A stretch of DNA of 64,000 nt from Colivivens sp963626085 (lineage in GTDB: Bacteria; Bacteroidota; Bacteroidia; Bacteroidales; Bacteroidaceae), in contig CAVFVJ010000003.1 of NCBI GenBank assembly GCA_963626085.1, positions 1 through 64,000 of the forward strand. The letters run 5' to 3'. Each line of letters starts with the position of its first letter. The first letter of the stretch is position 1. Below, piece by piece: positions 1-8,602 of this stretch. The notes beneath the pieces were generated by a model. The model worked only from the letters and a program-made list of their open reading frames with translations. It had not been told where the DNA came from and searched no databases. Position numbers and translations under genes: made by a program.

Positions 1-62
1 TCATTTGCACAGCCAGCCAATACCAAGGCGGCTGATGCAATCATCAAATAATTTTTTTTCAT
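1..62 (-). CDS. Lipoprotein, N-terminal fragment cut by window edge
   Basis: Only the first 20 or so codons are inside the window. They read as a start, two lysine-rich residues (MKKNYLM), a short hydrophobic stretch and a lipobox ending in LAGC, so the product is very probably exported and lipid-anchored. It starts about 60 bases downstream of the DUF5119 lipoprotein stop and on the same strand, so it is likely the next gene of the same fimbria-type operon. A fimbrial subunit or accessory lipoprotein would fit, but the function is inferred from position only. Confidence 0.6.
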   Translation of the reverse strand, partial: MKKNYLMIASAALVLAGCAN

Positions 63-123
63 AGAAATAGTGTTAGTTGTTATTTTGTTTGTATTTATGC
101 CTGTACCTTATATGTCATAAATG

Positions 124-1293
124 TCACATCTCGAACTCGTGCGTGCCTCCGTCCTCGAAGTCCTTCACCACCGCATCGAAGCCCGAGCCGCCACTGCGGG
201 TCGGTAAATTGATGGTGTCGGCATCCAGTTCAACGGTGATGACCCCGCCCTTGTAGCGTTTGCGCACCTGGTCGGTCACGTCGAAGACGAGCGTGGAGTC
301 CATACCGTTGCTGAACTGCATGTCCACGTCCATGTAATGGCGTGCGGCATCGGACTCTACACGACTGATGGCGTTGCCGTCGACATTACACATACCGAAG
401 GTCATGAGTCGTCCGCCGGCTATGTCGACACTCTCGCCCTTCTTGTCGCACCCTTTCTTGAACCGTACGTAGTAGTGCACGGTGATGGGGTCGGAGCCAG
501 CTACCCCAGTGTTCACGTTGACACTGCGAGCCATACCCGAGAGGTTGGCGTTGCCGTCCACTCCTGTGATCTTACCGTTGTTGTGGTGCACAATCACCTG
601 GGTGAGGTAGATGTAAGTGATGGGACGGAGCATCATCTCCAGTTCCTTCACCCACACGTCTCGGCTCTCATCGTAGACGAACCCGTCGAGATTCTTGTTT
701 ATCTCCAGTGCCTGGGTGTAGGCGCTGAAGAGTGCCTCGGGCTGATAGAAAGAGCGTGTGTACATGAGGGCTTGATAAATGGCAGAGTTCATCGTCTGTC
801 CCGTATAGGCAGTGACATACTCCAGTGTGGACTGCTCATCGAACCGCAGGCTCTGTATTCCGTCGATGGTGTGCACCTCGTTCCACGCCAGCAAGTCCCA
901 GAAGCCCCAGTCGAAGGCAGAGCTGTAGGAATGGCCATTTATGAGGTCAGAAACCACACTGCGGTGGGCTGCCAAAGCCTTCGACCCAGTGTAGTAACGC
1001 CTTATTTGGAAGGATGAGGGCTTGGAGTAGCCGATCTCACCGAAGAGTTGCTCGTCATAGTCGTCCCAGCCGTAGTACCACTCGCTTCGCCAGTCGTAGG
1101 TGCCGCCCACCTCGGTGTTGTAGTCCCAGTAGGTGTCCAACTGGAGTTCCACTATAGGCAGGTCAATCTGGATGTCGCCACTGTAGTCGAGGTGAAGGAC
1201 AGGGTTGCGCTCGCAGCCGGCGCACACTGTGGACAGTGTCGCCAGCCTGAGCACGTTGATGATAACTTTTTTGTTTTTTATATTACCCTTCAT
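124..1293 (-). CDS. DUF5119-like lipoprotein of a fimbrial locus
   Basis: A 389-residue protein. I chose the ATG at 1293 because it overlaps the stop of the upstream gene (ATGA) and is followed by a signal sequence with lipobox VCAGC at about residue 25; the longer reading frame upstream lies inside the previous gene. After the signal the protein is rich in Tyr, Trp and Asp (DTYWDYNTEVG, WRSEWYYGWDDYDE) with many beta-strand-like segments. This matches my memory of the DUF5119 family found in Bacteroidota fimbrial operons next to DUF3575 proteins. It probably sits on the cell surface as an accessory or anchor protein. Family assignment is from pattern recognition, not a search. Confidence 0.65.
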   Translation of the reverse strand: MKGNIKNKKVIINVLRLATLSTVCAGCERNPVLHLDYSGDIQIDLPIVELQLDTYWDYNTEVGGTYDWRSEWYYGWDDYDEQLFGEIGYSKPSSFQIRRYYTGSKALAAHRSVVSDLINGHSYSSAFDWGFWDLLAWNEVHTIDGIQSLRFDEQSTLEYVTAYTGQTMNSAIYQALMYTRSFYQPEALFSAYTQALEINKNLDGFVYDESRDVWVKELEMMLRPITYIYLTQVIVHHNNGKITGVDGNANLSGMARSVNVNTGVAGSDPITVHYYVRFKKGCDKKGESVDIAGGRLMTFGMCNVDGNAISRVESDAARHYMDVDMQFSNGMDSTLVFDVTDQVRKRYKGGVITVELDADTINLPTRSGGSGFDAVVKDFEDGGTHEFEM

Positions 1294-2731
1294 CTCAACT
1301 CCTCCCAATTCTTGAGGCTCACCCCTTTCTTCTGTATGCGCCGATAGAGCAGGTCGTAAGTGAGGGTCACGCCCACACGGGTAGGACCGAACCACGTGAA
1401 CTGGTGCTGACGACGCTTGAAGAGGTTGCCGAATTTGTTCCACTTATAGTAGTAGAGGTTGTCGTGCCTGTCGGGGTAGAGGACACTCTCGTACTGGTAA
1501 GGGTCGTACTTGGTAAAGAACACGCCTGCCTGGATACCGAACTCCAACCGCCAGTGGCCTGTACGGGTGAGGGGCAGGACGTATCCCACTCCCAGTCCGG
1601 CTCCTGCCCCCTCGCCTTCCCATCCACGTTTCTTGTCGAAGCAGATGCCGTAGAGGGCTGCATGGATGTATGCCTGGGCGTACCAGCCTGTGAAAGCCGC
1701 ACCCTGACCGTAGCCAGTGCGTTCCACACTGCCGTCCTTCAGGTAATAGCGTACCTCAAGCTGGTAGTTGCGTACCTGGAAATACTTGTGTTCATTGTAA
1801 TGCTGCCACCAGGGGAAGTCGAGCGATGCCCCGTAGGTGAAGTGGCCGTGGAGTGGATAGTACTCCACCGCTATATTGGGTACTGGACAGAAGCGTTCGT
1901 ACCCTGGCATGTAAGCCAAATCAAAAAGCAGGTTGGTCTTCACCGACAGGAATTCACGGCGTGGAGAAATTTTCATGCCAAAGATATTTGCCGGGAGCAG
2001 AGGGTATACCGGCGACATGAATGCCGGAGTTCCGTTCGGTGAGCCAACCTGATGGTAATCTATGTCTAACGACGGAACTGGTTGAAGGTCGATGTCGTAT
2101 CGTTTCTTGAAGAAGAGCACGACGTGTGCCGTACGCATCTCAGGGAAGTAATTGCGGAGCAGTCGTTTCCACAACTGCTTGTCCGCCATGAGCTCGGACT
2201 TGAGTTGCTGCTGGTCGGTGTCGATGTACTTATCGATCACCGCTGCCACTCGCTCGTAGTCCTTGTCACCACGCTCTTTCATGAGCAACAGAAGGTAGAG
2301 ATAGTCCTCTGGCACTTCCTCCACGGTGAGCAGACTGTCTATGGGGTACTTGACATTGGAACTGATAAGGTCGAGGAGCGATTGACGGCGCAGGTGACTC
2401 AGTGTTCGGTTCCACTTGTACGGTCCCTCGGGTGATGCTGTACCCCTCAGTATCATCCCCTCCAGCACATAGTCGTTGCTGTTGAAGTAAGGAAGGATCT
2501 CGTTGAGTAGTTCACGACGGAAGGGTGAGTCCTTCGGTATGTCGTACTTGTCGACAGGGAAGACTATCTTCCGCGAGATGCGGTAGAAGAGAGAGTCGCT
2601 TAATTGCCCCCCCCACCAAGGGAGTCGCCATCCAGTACAACCACGTAAGGATACTTCTCCTGTGGTGTTGCCGCACGGCTTGCCACTCCAAGAAGGAGTG
2701 TAGGCATTATCATCAGTAAAGCTCTCAACAT
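1290..2731 (-). pseudogene. OmpA/DUF3575-type outer-membrane protein, frameshifted at a G8 tract (possible phase-off state)
   Basis: Read from the ATG at 2731 the product has a signal peptide (MLRALLMIMPTLLLGV) and then YPYVVVLDGDSL. It hits a run of eight Gs (plus-strand C8, 2607-2614) and stops three codons later. One extra G, or two fewer, joins it to a long open frame (QLSDSLFYRISRKIVF onward to 1290), giving about 480 residues. The middle has an OmpA-like segment (LRGTASPEGPYKWN) and the C-terminal half looks like a DUF3575 barrel (KTNLLFDLAYMPG). It is translationally coupled to the DUF5119 gene. The break could be a real mutation, a sequencing error in a homopolymer, or an OFF state of slipped-strand phase variation. 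A GTG at 2468 could start a truncated protein without a signal. Confidence 0.75.
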
Positions 2732-2786
2732 AGCAAACAATCTCTTACAATCTTACATTCCTACAATCTTTGTACTTCTTTTTTTG

Positions 2787-2852
2787 TCCTCTGACTGAGA
2801 AAACAAATCCCACTGACTGGAAAAATTTTGTTCTCCAACTGGGGAAATATGA
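2787..2852. repeat. Three imperfect direct repeats in the fimbrial operon leader
   Basis: Starting at 2787, 2808 and 2832 are three related blocks of about 21 bp, each with a core like CTGACTGAGAAAA, CTGACTGGAAAAA and CCAACTGGGGAAA. They lie between the start of the DUF3575 gene and the -7-like box at 2872. Their position in the probable 5' leader suggests a protein- or RNA-binding role. No function is known to me. Confidence 0.4.
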
Positions 2853-2871
2853 ACCTACCTATTTGGGGCTG

Positions 2872-2879
2872 CAAATTTA
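2872..2879 (-). promoter_or_regulatory. Candidate -7 box for the fimbrial operon
   Basis: On the minus strand this reads TAAATTTG, a perfect match to the Bacteroidota -7 consensus TAnnTTTG. No TTTG is found at the expected 19-21 bp upstream, so this is a half-supported promoter. It would give a leader of about 130 nt. Confidence 0.35.
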
Positions 2880-3008
2880 GAGGTTTTCTCAATTATGGCG
2901 TACGAGAATCGATGTAATAAGAATGAAATATGGGGATTTTTAATAAAAACGCACGAGAATACCACACACCTACCATAGAAGGTGTGCAATTGTCTTTGTG
3001 ATATAAAA

Positions 3009-3392
3009 TCAGGCAGCGAAATACCCCCAACAATGGGAGGATTTTGCTTTACTGCCACCGAGATATTTGCTTAGTAATTGTGAGTCAGATGCATTTTGGC
3101 TCTCTTGTGTGGCATCTAAAAGGTTGTTGGGAATGTTGCTGGATGCGGCTGACCCATTGATGGTCTCTCTTTCCCCGTTCTCGTAGTTGATGTAGTTCAC
3201 CTCGTTCCTTCCAATAACGTAGGTAGGGCCGTTCTGATTGGAGTATTTCTTGTACTTGATTTCTGACTCTGTGATTTCTGTCACTTTAGATGTGATTGTG
3301 CTGCCATCTTTCTTGACGATGACATCCTGTGCATGAGCGATGAATGTGAACATTGTTAGCACGATGACTGATGCAAGTTTAATGGTTCTCAT
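3009..3392 (-). CDS. Small secreted protein of unknown function
   Basis: 127 residues from the ATG at 3392, where a clear signal peptide begins (MRTIKLASVIVLTMFTFIAHAQ). The longer upstream frame has no such feature and was dropped. The mature part has a short beta-rich module with the pattern VKKDGSTI...EITESEIKYKKYSNQNGP...YINYENGE, which I recognise as common in small exported Bacteroidota proteins without known role. The last dozen residues (SSHCWGYFAA) lose that character, and a neighbouring frame reads SSIVGGISLPDF, which could mean a frameshift near 3030. Function unknown. Confidence 0.6.
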   Translation of the reverse strand: MRTIKLASVIVLTMFTFIAHAQDVIVKKDGSTITSKVTEITESEIKYKKYSNQNGPTYVIGRNEVNYINYENGERETINGSAASSNIPNNLLDATQESQNASDSQLLSKYLGGSKAKSSHCWGYFAA

Positions 3393-3783
3393 AAATGTTC
3401 CTTTTTGTGCCATTCGACTCCTAAATGACTTTTTACTAATCATGTTATGCCATACACAAAAAGAAACGCGGAGCCTGCTCTGTCGCTCATTCCACGGTGT
3501 AAAGGCTCTCGCATTGCCCTGTCTGTCGGAACGAACAACGAGCAAGAGCCCCACGTAGACGAATGTATATAAAACACCTTTCCTGCAAAGGCCATGAGCC
3601 TATGTTGGTAGGAGGATATATGACATACATCCCAATGGGGCGTTCCCGTTGCTTTGTTCTTGACAGGCAGTTGGGAATTTGCGAGATTCTTACACCGTCA
3701 AAGCCAAAGCGTACAGTTACGCCTTTTATGTATATGTGTCCATCCGAATCAAGTCTTTGGTGGACTCTTTCCGTTTGGACGTT

Positions 3784-3897
3784 GCAAAAGTACGATTATT
3801 TTCTGAAATAGAGTGGTTTTAGAGGAGAAAAACAACGCAGGGTGACAATTTAGTCCCGTTTTCTTTGTTTGGTTTGAAGGAATAATCGTACTTTTGC
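3784..3897. repeat. 17-bp perfect inverted repeat, 80-bp spacing, containing outward promoter boxes
   Basis: The arms are 3784-3800 (GCAAAAGTACGATTATT) and 3881-3897 (its exact reverse complement). Each arm carries a TACTTTTG sequence, a match to the -7 consensus, pointing outward from the element. The right box would serve the ATPase gene; the left one points toward the small secreted gene, although no -33 box accompanies it. Confidence 0.7.
3864..3896 (+). promoter_or_regulatory. Promoter of the DUF4143 ATPase gene
   Basis: TTTG at 3864-3867, 21 bp, then TACTTTTG at 3889-3896. The start codon is 44 bp further on. The -7 box is inside the right arm of the inverted repeat, so a factor binding that repeat would control it directly. 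Confidence 0.6.
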
Positions 3898-3939
3898 GGT
3901 ACAAAAAGTGCTACTATTAGCAAATAATGTACCCTAAAC

Positions 3940-5199
3940 ATGATATTTGAAAGAAAGAAATACCTCAACGAACTTATAGCAGGACGTGGAAACGGACTTG
4001 TGAAGATTGTCACTGGAGTAAGGCGATGCGGAAAGTCTTTTCTGCTATTCAATATTTGGCACAACTGGCTCTTGGAGCAAGGTGTGGACAATAGCCACAT
4101 CATAGAAATTCAGTTGGATAACTTCCGAAACCGTAAACTGAGGAATCCCGACATGCTACTCGACCATATTGATTCCTTGATGAAGGAAGACAGCAATATG
4201 TACTACGTCATTCTTGATGAGGTGCAATTGATGGACGAATTTGTAGAAGTCATCTTGAGTCTAACCCACATGCGAAATGTGGATGTATATGTATCAGGCT
4301 CCAACTCCCGTTTCCTTTCGAGCGATGTAGTGACGGAGTTCAGAGGGCGAGGCGATGAAATAAGGGTGTGGCCTCTCACATTCGACGAGTATTTTAAAGG
4401 AATGGGCGGTGATATCCGAAAGGCATGGCTTGACTATTACACCTATGGTGGATTGCCGCAAGTGGCACTGCTTGAAACGGAAGTGAAAAAGAGAGAATAC
4501 CTTCGAGGAATGTACGAAACGACCTATTTGCGTGACGTGATAGATCGAAACCACCTTCGCAATCCTGAAGGCATGGCGGAACTTGTCCGCGTGCTTGCAT
4601 CAGGTATTGGCTCTTCTACCAACCCAACAAGAATAGCCAATACCTTCCAGTCTGCACAAGGTGTTACCATCAAACGGACTACCATCAAGCAATATATCGA
4701 CTTCCTCAGAGACTCGTTCCTGATAGAGGAGGTTTTGCGATATGACGTGAAGGGGCGGAAATACATTGGCACAGAAACTAAATACTATTTTGTTGATCTG
4801 GGTATTCGTGCCGCTATACTCAACTACCGACAACAGGAAGAAACACATATCTATGAGAACATCATCTACAACGAGCTTCGTAGCCGTGGCTATAATGTAG
4901 ATGTCGGATTGGTAGAAATAGATAGTATCAGCGAAAAAGGTAAGTACACGAGAAAGCAGTTGGAAGTGGACTTTGTTGTCAATCGCCCACCTTACAGAAT
5001 ATACATCCAGTCTGCCTTTCGCATGCCAAGCCCAGAGAAGGAAGCGCAAGAGCGTCGTCCTCTGTTATCCATCAACGACCATTTTCGCAAGATTGTCATC
5101 GTTGGTGATGACATTCATCGTAAGGAAGATGAGATGGGCGTACTAACCATTAGTATTTTAGACTTTTTGACCGACAAAACACTTTTGGAAAACGGATAA
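3940..5199 (+). CDS. ATP-binding protein, AAA_14/DUF4143 family
   Basis: 419 residues, complete. The N-terminal half is a P-loop ATPase: Walker A is GVRRCGKS near residue 27 and Walker B is YVILDEVQ near residue 91, followed by a sensor-like VSGSNSR. The middle has YLRDVIDRN and a winged-helix-like stretch, and the C-terminal half fits DUF4143 (YYFVDLGIRAAILN, then YENIIYNELRSRGYNVDVG and a conserved EVDFV). That last part resembles a nuclease-fold core. The family is very common in Bacteroidota and archaea, often in variable islands, and its biological role is not settled. Membrane or defence roles have been guessed; nothing here decides. It stands alone with its own promoter. Confidence 0.85.
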   Translation: MIFERKKYLNELIAGRGNGLVKIVTGVRRCGKSFLLFNIWHNWLLEQGVDNSHIIEIQLDNFRNRKLRNPDMLLDHIDSLMKEDSNMYYVILDEVQLMDEFVEVILSLTHMRNVDVYVSGSNSRFLSSDVVTEFRGRGDEIRVWPLTFDEYFKGMGGDIRKAWLDYYTYGGLPQVALLETEVKKREYLRGMYETTYLRDVIDRNHLRNPEGMAELVRVLASGIGSSTNPTRIANTFQSAQGVTIKRTTIKQYIDFLRDSFLIEEVLRYDVKGRKYIGTETKYYFVDLGIRAAILNYRQQEETHIYENIIYNELRSRGYNVDVGLVEIDSISEKGKYTRKQLEVDFVVNRPPYRIYIQSAFRMPSPEKEAQERRPLLSINDHFRKIVIVGDDIHRKEDEMGVLTISILDFLTDKTLLENG

Positions 5200-5282
5200 C
5201 TATATAGTCGTTTGCCGTCAGCCAAAGTTAATACTATTTTTCAGAACATCAACACTCCAATTCGCGTATTTTCGAATGAAAA

Positions 5283-5332
5283 TTCCGGCAGTGGAAAAGC
5301 GAGTGTTTCACTCTGCCTTTATACTGCCGGAA
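5283..5332. terminator. Long hairpin between convergent genes
   Basis: Arms TTCCGGCAGT (5283-5292) and ACTGCCGGAA (5323-5332) pair perfectly and enclose a small GAGTG/CACTC hairpin. It lies between the 3' ends of the ATPase and the FAD oxidoreductase. A strong T-run is lacking, so a bidirectional terminator is likely but not proven. Confidence 0.45.
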
Positions 5333-5349
5333 CTAATCAAAAAGTAATC

Positions 5350-8300
5350 CTATTGGAAAGCGTTCTCGCTAAGTCCCTTGCCCGAAAGTGCAAGGTCTTT
5401 CATGTATGACGGCACTGGTTTGCCGAGGTACTTGTCAACATACAGTTTGGCAAGGTACTGGCTGAGCATGAATCCGTGCCCGCGCAGACCTGTGAGCAGA
5501 CCCACTTCAGGGTCTACTATATAGCGTGGCTCGATGTAATAGCCAGCCCATGTGGCATGGAATCCTACAGACGCAAGGTTGGGAATCCAGTCGGCAAAGA
5601 CCTCGCTCACTATCTGCAGGAATTCCTTGCTATTGTATTTGAGGTTCTTGCCAGCTTCAGCCGCGTCACAGTCGGGCGACGCACATCCGATAACCTGTCC
5701 AGTATGCAGGAACTGCTGTCCGTAGACAGCGTTGAATCCCTTGTAGTGGCGACGGTCGATAATCATGTCGAGCGAGTCCCCGTTTGGTCCGAGGTTCGGC
5801 AGTCGACGGGTGATGAACGCCTGGTGTTTGACAGGGTACAGTTGGGTGTCGATACCAAGCATGTCGGTGAACTTCTCACTGCCGTAGCCCATGGAGTTGA
5901 CGAAATGGTCGCATGTGAACTCTATGTACTTGCCGTCGTGAGCCTTGGCGAGTGCCTTGAAGCCGTCTCCAGTCTTTTCCACGTGTATCAGTTCGCAGTC
6001 TTCCATGAGCACACCACCATGTCTGATAGCCACCGTACGCGCATATTCAATGGTCTTTCCTGGTGTGGCTTGCCAACAGTTGTTGGATATGAGTGCGTGC
6101 GAGTAGACCTTATTGTTCATGTTCCACTGTGGGGATATCTCTTTCGGGAAGTCCTTACGGTCAATCATGTAAGCATCGCTCCATGCGCGTGACGCATCCA
6201 GTGACTTGTAGGTTGCGTCGTCATGCACCAGATTGACGTAACGTGTCATCTTCAGGTCTATATTGCAGTGGAGCTGGTCCTCCTTGAATATCTCCAGCGC
6301 ATGATTGGCGATGTCTGAGATGTCTGGGTTGGAGAATGCCGGACGGCCACCGGCAATACATCTCCATGAAGAGCCCCTGTCGTGGTTGATGAGTACCGTT
6401 TTCTTGCCTGCTTCAGCGAAATAACGGAATACAGCACTGCCCGCCATGCCTCCACCGGCAATCAACACTTCTGTATGCACCTCCTTCGGACGGTAGGATG
6501 CGCGAGCATACTCAAATACCTCCTTCGCCTTTGCGTTGTACACGTCGCCAAGGGTCAACTGGCTTGCCAGAGGGGCACGGGGAGTAGAGTCGCCCGTGAG
6601 TTCCACTCCATACGAGCGCAGCATCTGTCGTGCTCGCTGCACACACCGTTTGCCACGGCACGGTCCCATACCCATACGAGTCGTGTGTTTCAGTTCGTCT
6701 ACAGAGATGAACTTGCGGTCCCCCACTATCTCAAGAATTTGTTTTATGTCGATGTCCTCGCAGTGGCACACATATTGAGGTGCTTTCTCCATTGATTTGG
6801 TGTCCGTTTCCTTGGGGTGGATACCGTCAGACCTTCGTTCGCTGACTATGAAGCCCTTGATGTCGGTAAGAGTGGTGGTTTCCTCCACTTTGACCCTCGC
6901 CACATTCGTCTTGTTGTCTTTCTTCAGCACCTTCTCAATCTTGCCCTTGCCCACAGTAGAGCCGTTGTTGTCAACCAGGTCTACCTCACAACCTTCTTCC
7001 ACGTTGTATTCCACAGGCAGGAACACCTTGTCGTTTTTTCTGTCATAGCCGAAGATGGCAAGTCCTGGACAGTGGTTGACACACTGCATGCACCCGATAC
7101 ACTTGTCGTAATCCACCACTGGAACACTGGATGTGGATGCTTTGGTGATGGCATGTTGCGGACAGGAGAACGTGCAGGGGTTACATGCGAACCCGTAGAG
7201 ACAGTCTATCTGCACAAACGGTTTGTGTTCTTGTCTTTCCAGGCTTGGTAGAAGTGGGTGCTCCAACACCCGTACAGGACGTTGTTGTGAGTCAATGTAC
7301 TGTCGTGACACATCCAGATACTCGTTGTAGTCAAACCGTATGCCCATATCCTGTGCCACTTCGAATGCCACCTGCTTCCCTCGCAGTACGGCACTCGTAC
7401 CCTCACCGATACGTATCGCGTCACCACAGCCGTAGGTGAAGCGTCCGAACACATCCTTGCCTTTGGTCAGCAGCTGGTTGTCGGGCATCAGACCTGTACA
7501 TATATTTATTATGTCTATGTCATCGATGATACGTTCCGTCCCGGGTACAGGCTTGAAGTCCTTGCACTCGGCAACCACAGCCCCCTTGATACCTGTGTAA
7601 TCATCATTCGGCAGAGCTTTCAGCAACACGTGGGACGTGATGATGGGGATACCCAGACGACGTACACGGTTTGCCTGTACCGGGAAACCTCCCTCATGGT
7701 CCATCCCTTCGATGATAGCCTTGATAGTGGCTCCTGCCTGTACAGCCTGATAACTAGTCAGATAACCGATATTGCCTGCACCTACAGTCAGCACCTTCTT
7801 GCCGAGCAGGGTGTGTTCCTGGTTCATCATTTTCTGGAACACGGCAGCGGTATATACCCCCGGCACATCATCGTTCTCGAATGTGGGCATGAACGGTATG
7901 GCACCTGTGGCAACCACGAGATGGTCTGCGTCCACATAACTGATTTCCTGTGTCTCGACATTCTTCAGTGCGACACGCTTGCCTTCGAGCAAATCCCATA
8001 CGGTATTGTTCAGAAGTATACCCTCGTGGTTGTCGCCAGCCAGAGTCTTCGCTATGTCAAAGCCGCGCATGCCACCGAACTTACGCTCTTTCTCGAAGAA
8101 GAAGAACTGGTGGGTCTGCATATTGAATTGTCCGCCTATAGATGCATTGCTGTCTACCACCAGATTGTCGATGCCCAGTTCGTTCAGCTTCTCTCGGCAG
8201 GCAAGTCCGGCAGGTCCCGCTCCGATGATAACTACCTGCGTATTGTATATTTTCACTTCCCTCTGTGGGTTTTCAGAGTAAGGTGGTTCATACCCCTTGG

Positions 8301-8580
8301 GTATCTCGCGTACCTCCTTCACTCCATCGACATCTGTGATGCAGATACGCCGTATCTGTCCATCGACGAGCATCTCGCACGCCCCACACTTACCGATGCC
8401 GCAGCCAAGACTGCGGTTCCTACCTGTGATGCTGTGGCTGTGCACAGGGAAGCCTGCCTGATGAAGGGCTGCAGCAATGGTCTTTCCCTTCTGTCCCACT
8501 ACGGTCTTTCCTTCATACAAAAATTCTACCAGCTCTTCCTTTGGAAGATCCAGTATCGGATGGTTAATAATCTTATACAT
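5350..8580 (-). CDS. Multi-domain FAD/Fe-S oxidoreductase (HcnABC/proline dehydrogenase-like fusion)
   Basis: 1076 residues combining modules that are normally separate subunits. In order: a 2Fe-2S ferredoxin-like domain (GCGIGKCGACE, about 55-80); an FAD/NAD disulfide-reductase-type domain (VIIGAGPAGLAC near 117); a ferredoxin segment with Cys clusters (CNPCTFSCP and CIGCMQCVNHCPG, about 465-520); a BFD-like 2Fe-2S domain (CHCEDID...GPCRGKRC, about 610-650); and a D-amino-acid-oxidase-type FAD domain (VLIAGGGMAGSA near 705). This matches the HcnA/HcnB/HcnC or dye-linked proline/hydroxyproline dehydrogenase architecture. Because P5C dehydrogenase is two genes upstream on the same strand, oxidation of proline or a D-isomer or hydroxyproline is the best guess. 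It is probably cytoplasmic, since no signal peptide is present. Substrate is inferred. Confidence 0.8.
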   Translation of the reverse strand: MYKIINHPILDLPKEELVEFLYEGKTVVGQKGKTIAAALHQAGFPVHSHSITGRNRSLGCGIGKCGACEMLVDGQIRRICITDVDGVKEVREIPKGYEPPYSENPQREVKIYNTQVVIIGAGPAGLACREKLNELGIDNLVVDSNASIGGQFNMQTHQFFFFEKERKFGGMRGFDIAKTLAGDNHEGILLNNTVWDLLEGKRVALKNVETQEISYVDADHLVVATGAIPFMPTFENDDVPGVYTAAVFQKMMNQEHTLLGKKVLTVGAGNIGYLTSYQAVQAGATIKAIIEGMDHEGGFPVQANRVRRLGIPIITSHVLLKALPNDDYTGIKGAVVAECKDFKPVPGTERIIDDIDIINICTGLMPDNQLLTKGKDVFGRFTYGCGDAIRIGEGTSAVLRGKQVAFEVAQDMGIRFDYNEYLDVSRQYIDSQQRPVRVLEHPLLPSLERQEHKPFVQIDCLYGFACNPCTFSCPQHAITKASTSSVPVVDYDKCIGCMQCVNHCPGLAIFGYDRKNDKVFLPVEYNVEEGCEVDLVDNNGSTVGKGKIEKVLKKDNKTNVARVKVEETTTLTDIKGFIVSERRSDGIHPKETDTKSMEKAPQYVCHCEDIDIKQILEIVGDRKFISVDELKHTTRMGMGPCRGKRCVQRARQMLRSYGVELTGDSTPRAPLASQLTLGDVYNAKAKEVFEYARASYRPKEVHTEVLIAGGGMAGSAVFRYFAEAGKKTVLINHDRGSSWRCIAGGRPAFSNPDISDIANHALEIFKEDQLHCNIDLKMTRYVNLVHDDATYKSLDASRAWSDAYMIDRKDFPKEISPQWNMNNKVYSHALISNNCWQATPGKTIEYARTVAIRHGGVLMEDCELIHVEKTGDGFKALAKAHDGKYIEFTCDHFVNSMGYGSEKFTDMLGIDTQLYPVKHQAFITRRLPNLGPNGDSLDMIIDRRHYKGFNAVYGQQFLHTGQVIGCASPDCDAAEAGKNLKYNSKEFLQIVSEVFADWIPNLASVGFHATWAGYYIEPRYIVDPEVGLLTGLRGHGFMLSQYLAKLYVDKYLGKPVPSYMKDLALSGKGLSENAFQ

Positions 8581-8602
8581 AATCAGAATGATTTGGTCGT
8601 GG

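Larger units (their letters stand above)
3393..3939. other. Intergenic region between divergent genes
   Basis: No convincing gene is seen. The right end holds a 17-bp perfect inverted repeat and the promoter of the DUF4143 ATPase. Short open frames here lack signal peptides, plausible starts or recognisable sequence. Confidence 0.6.

Noticed and set aside
337..1017. Long plus-strand open frame opposite the DUF5119 gene
   Set aside because: It mirrors a real coding gene, lacks any recognisable sequence and contradicts the clear signal peptide and overlap on the minus strand.
2732..3008. Invertible promoter for the fimbrial operon
   Set aside because: I looked for paired inverted repeats around the leader and found none of useful length; only direct repeats are present.
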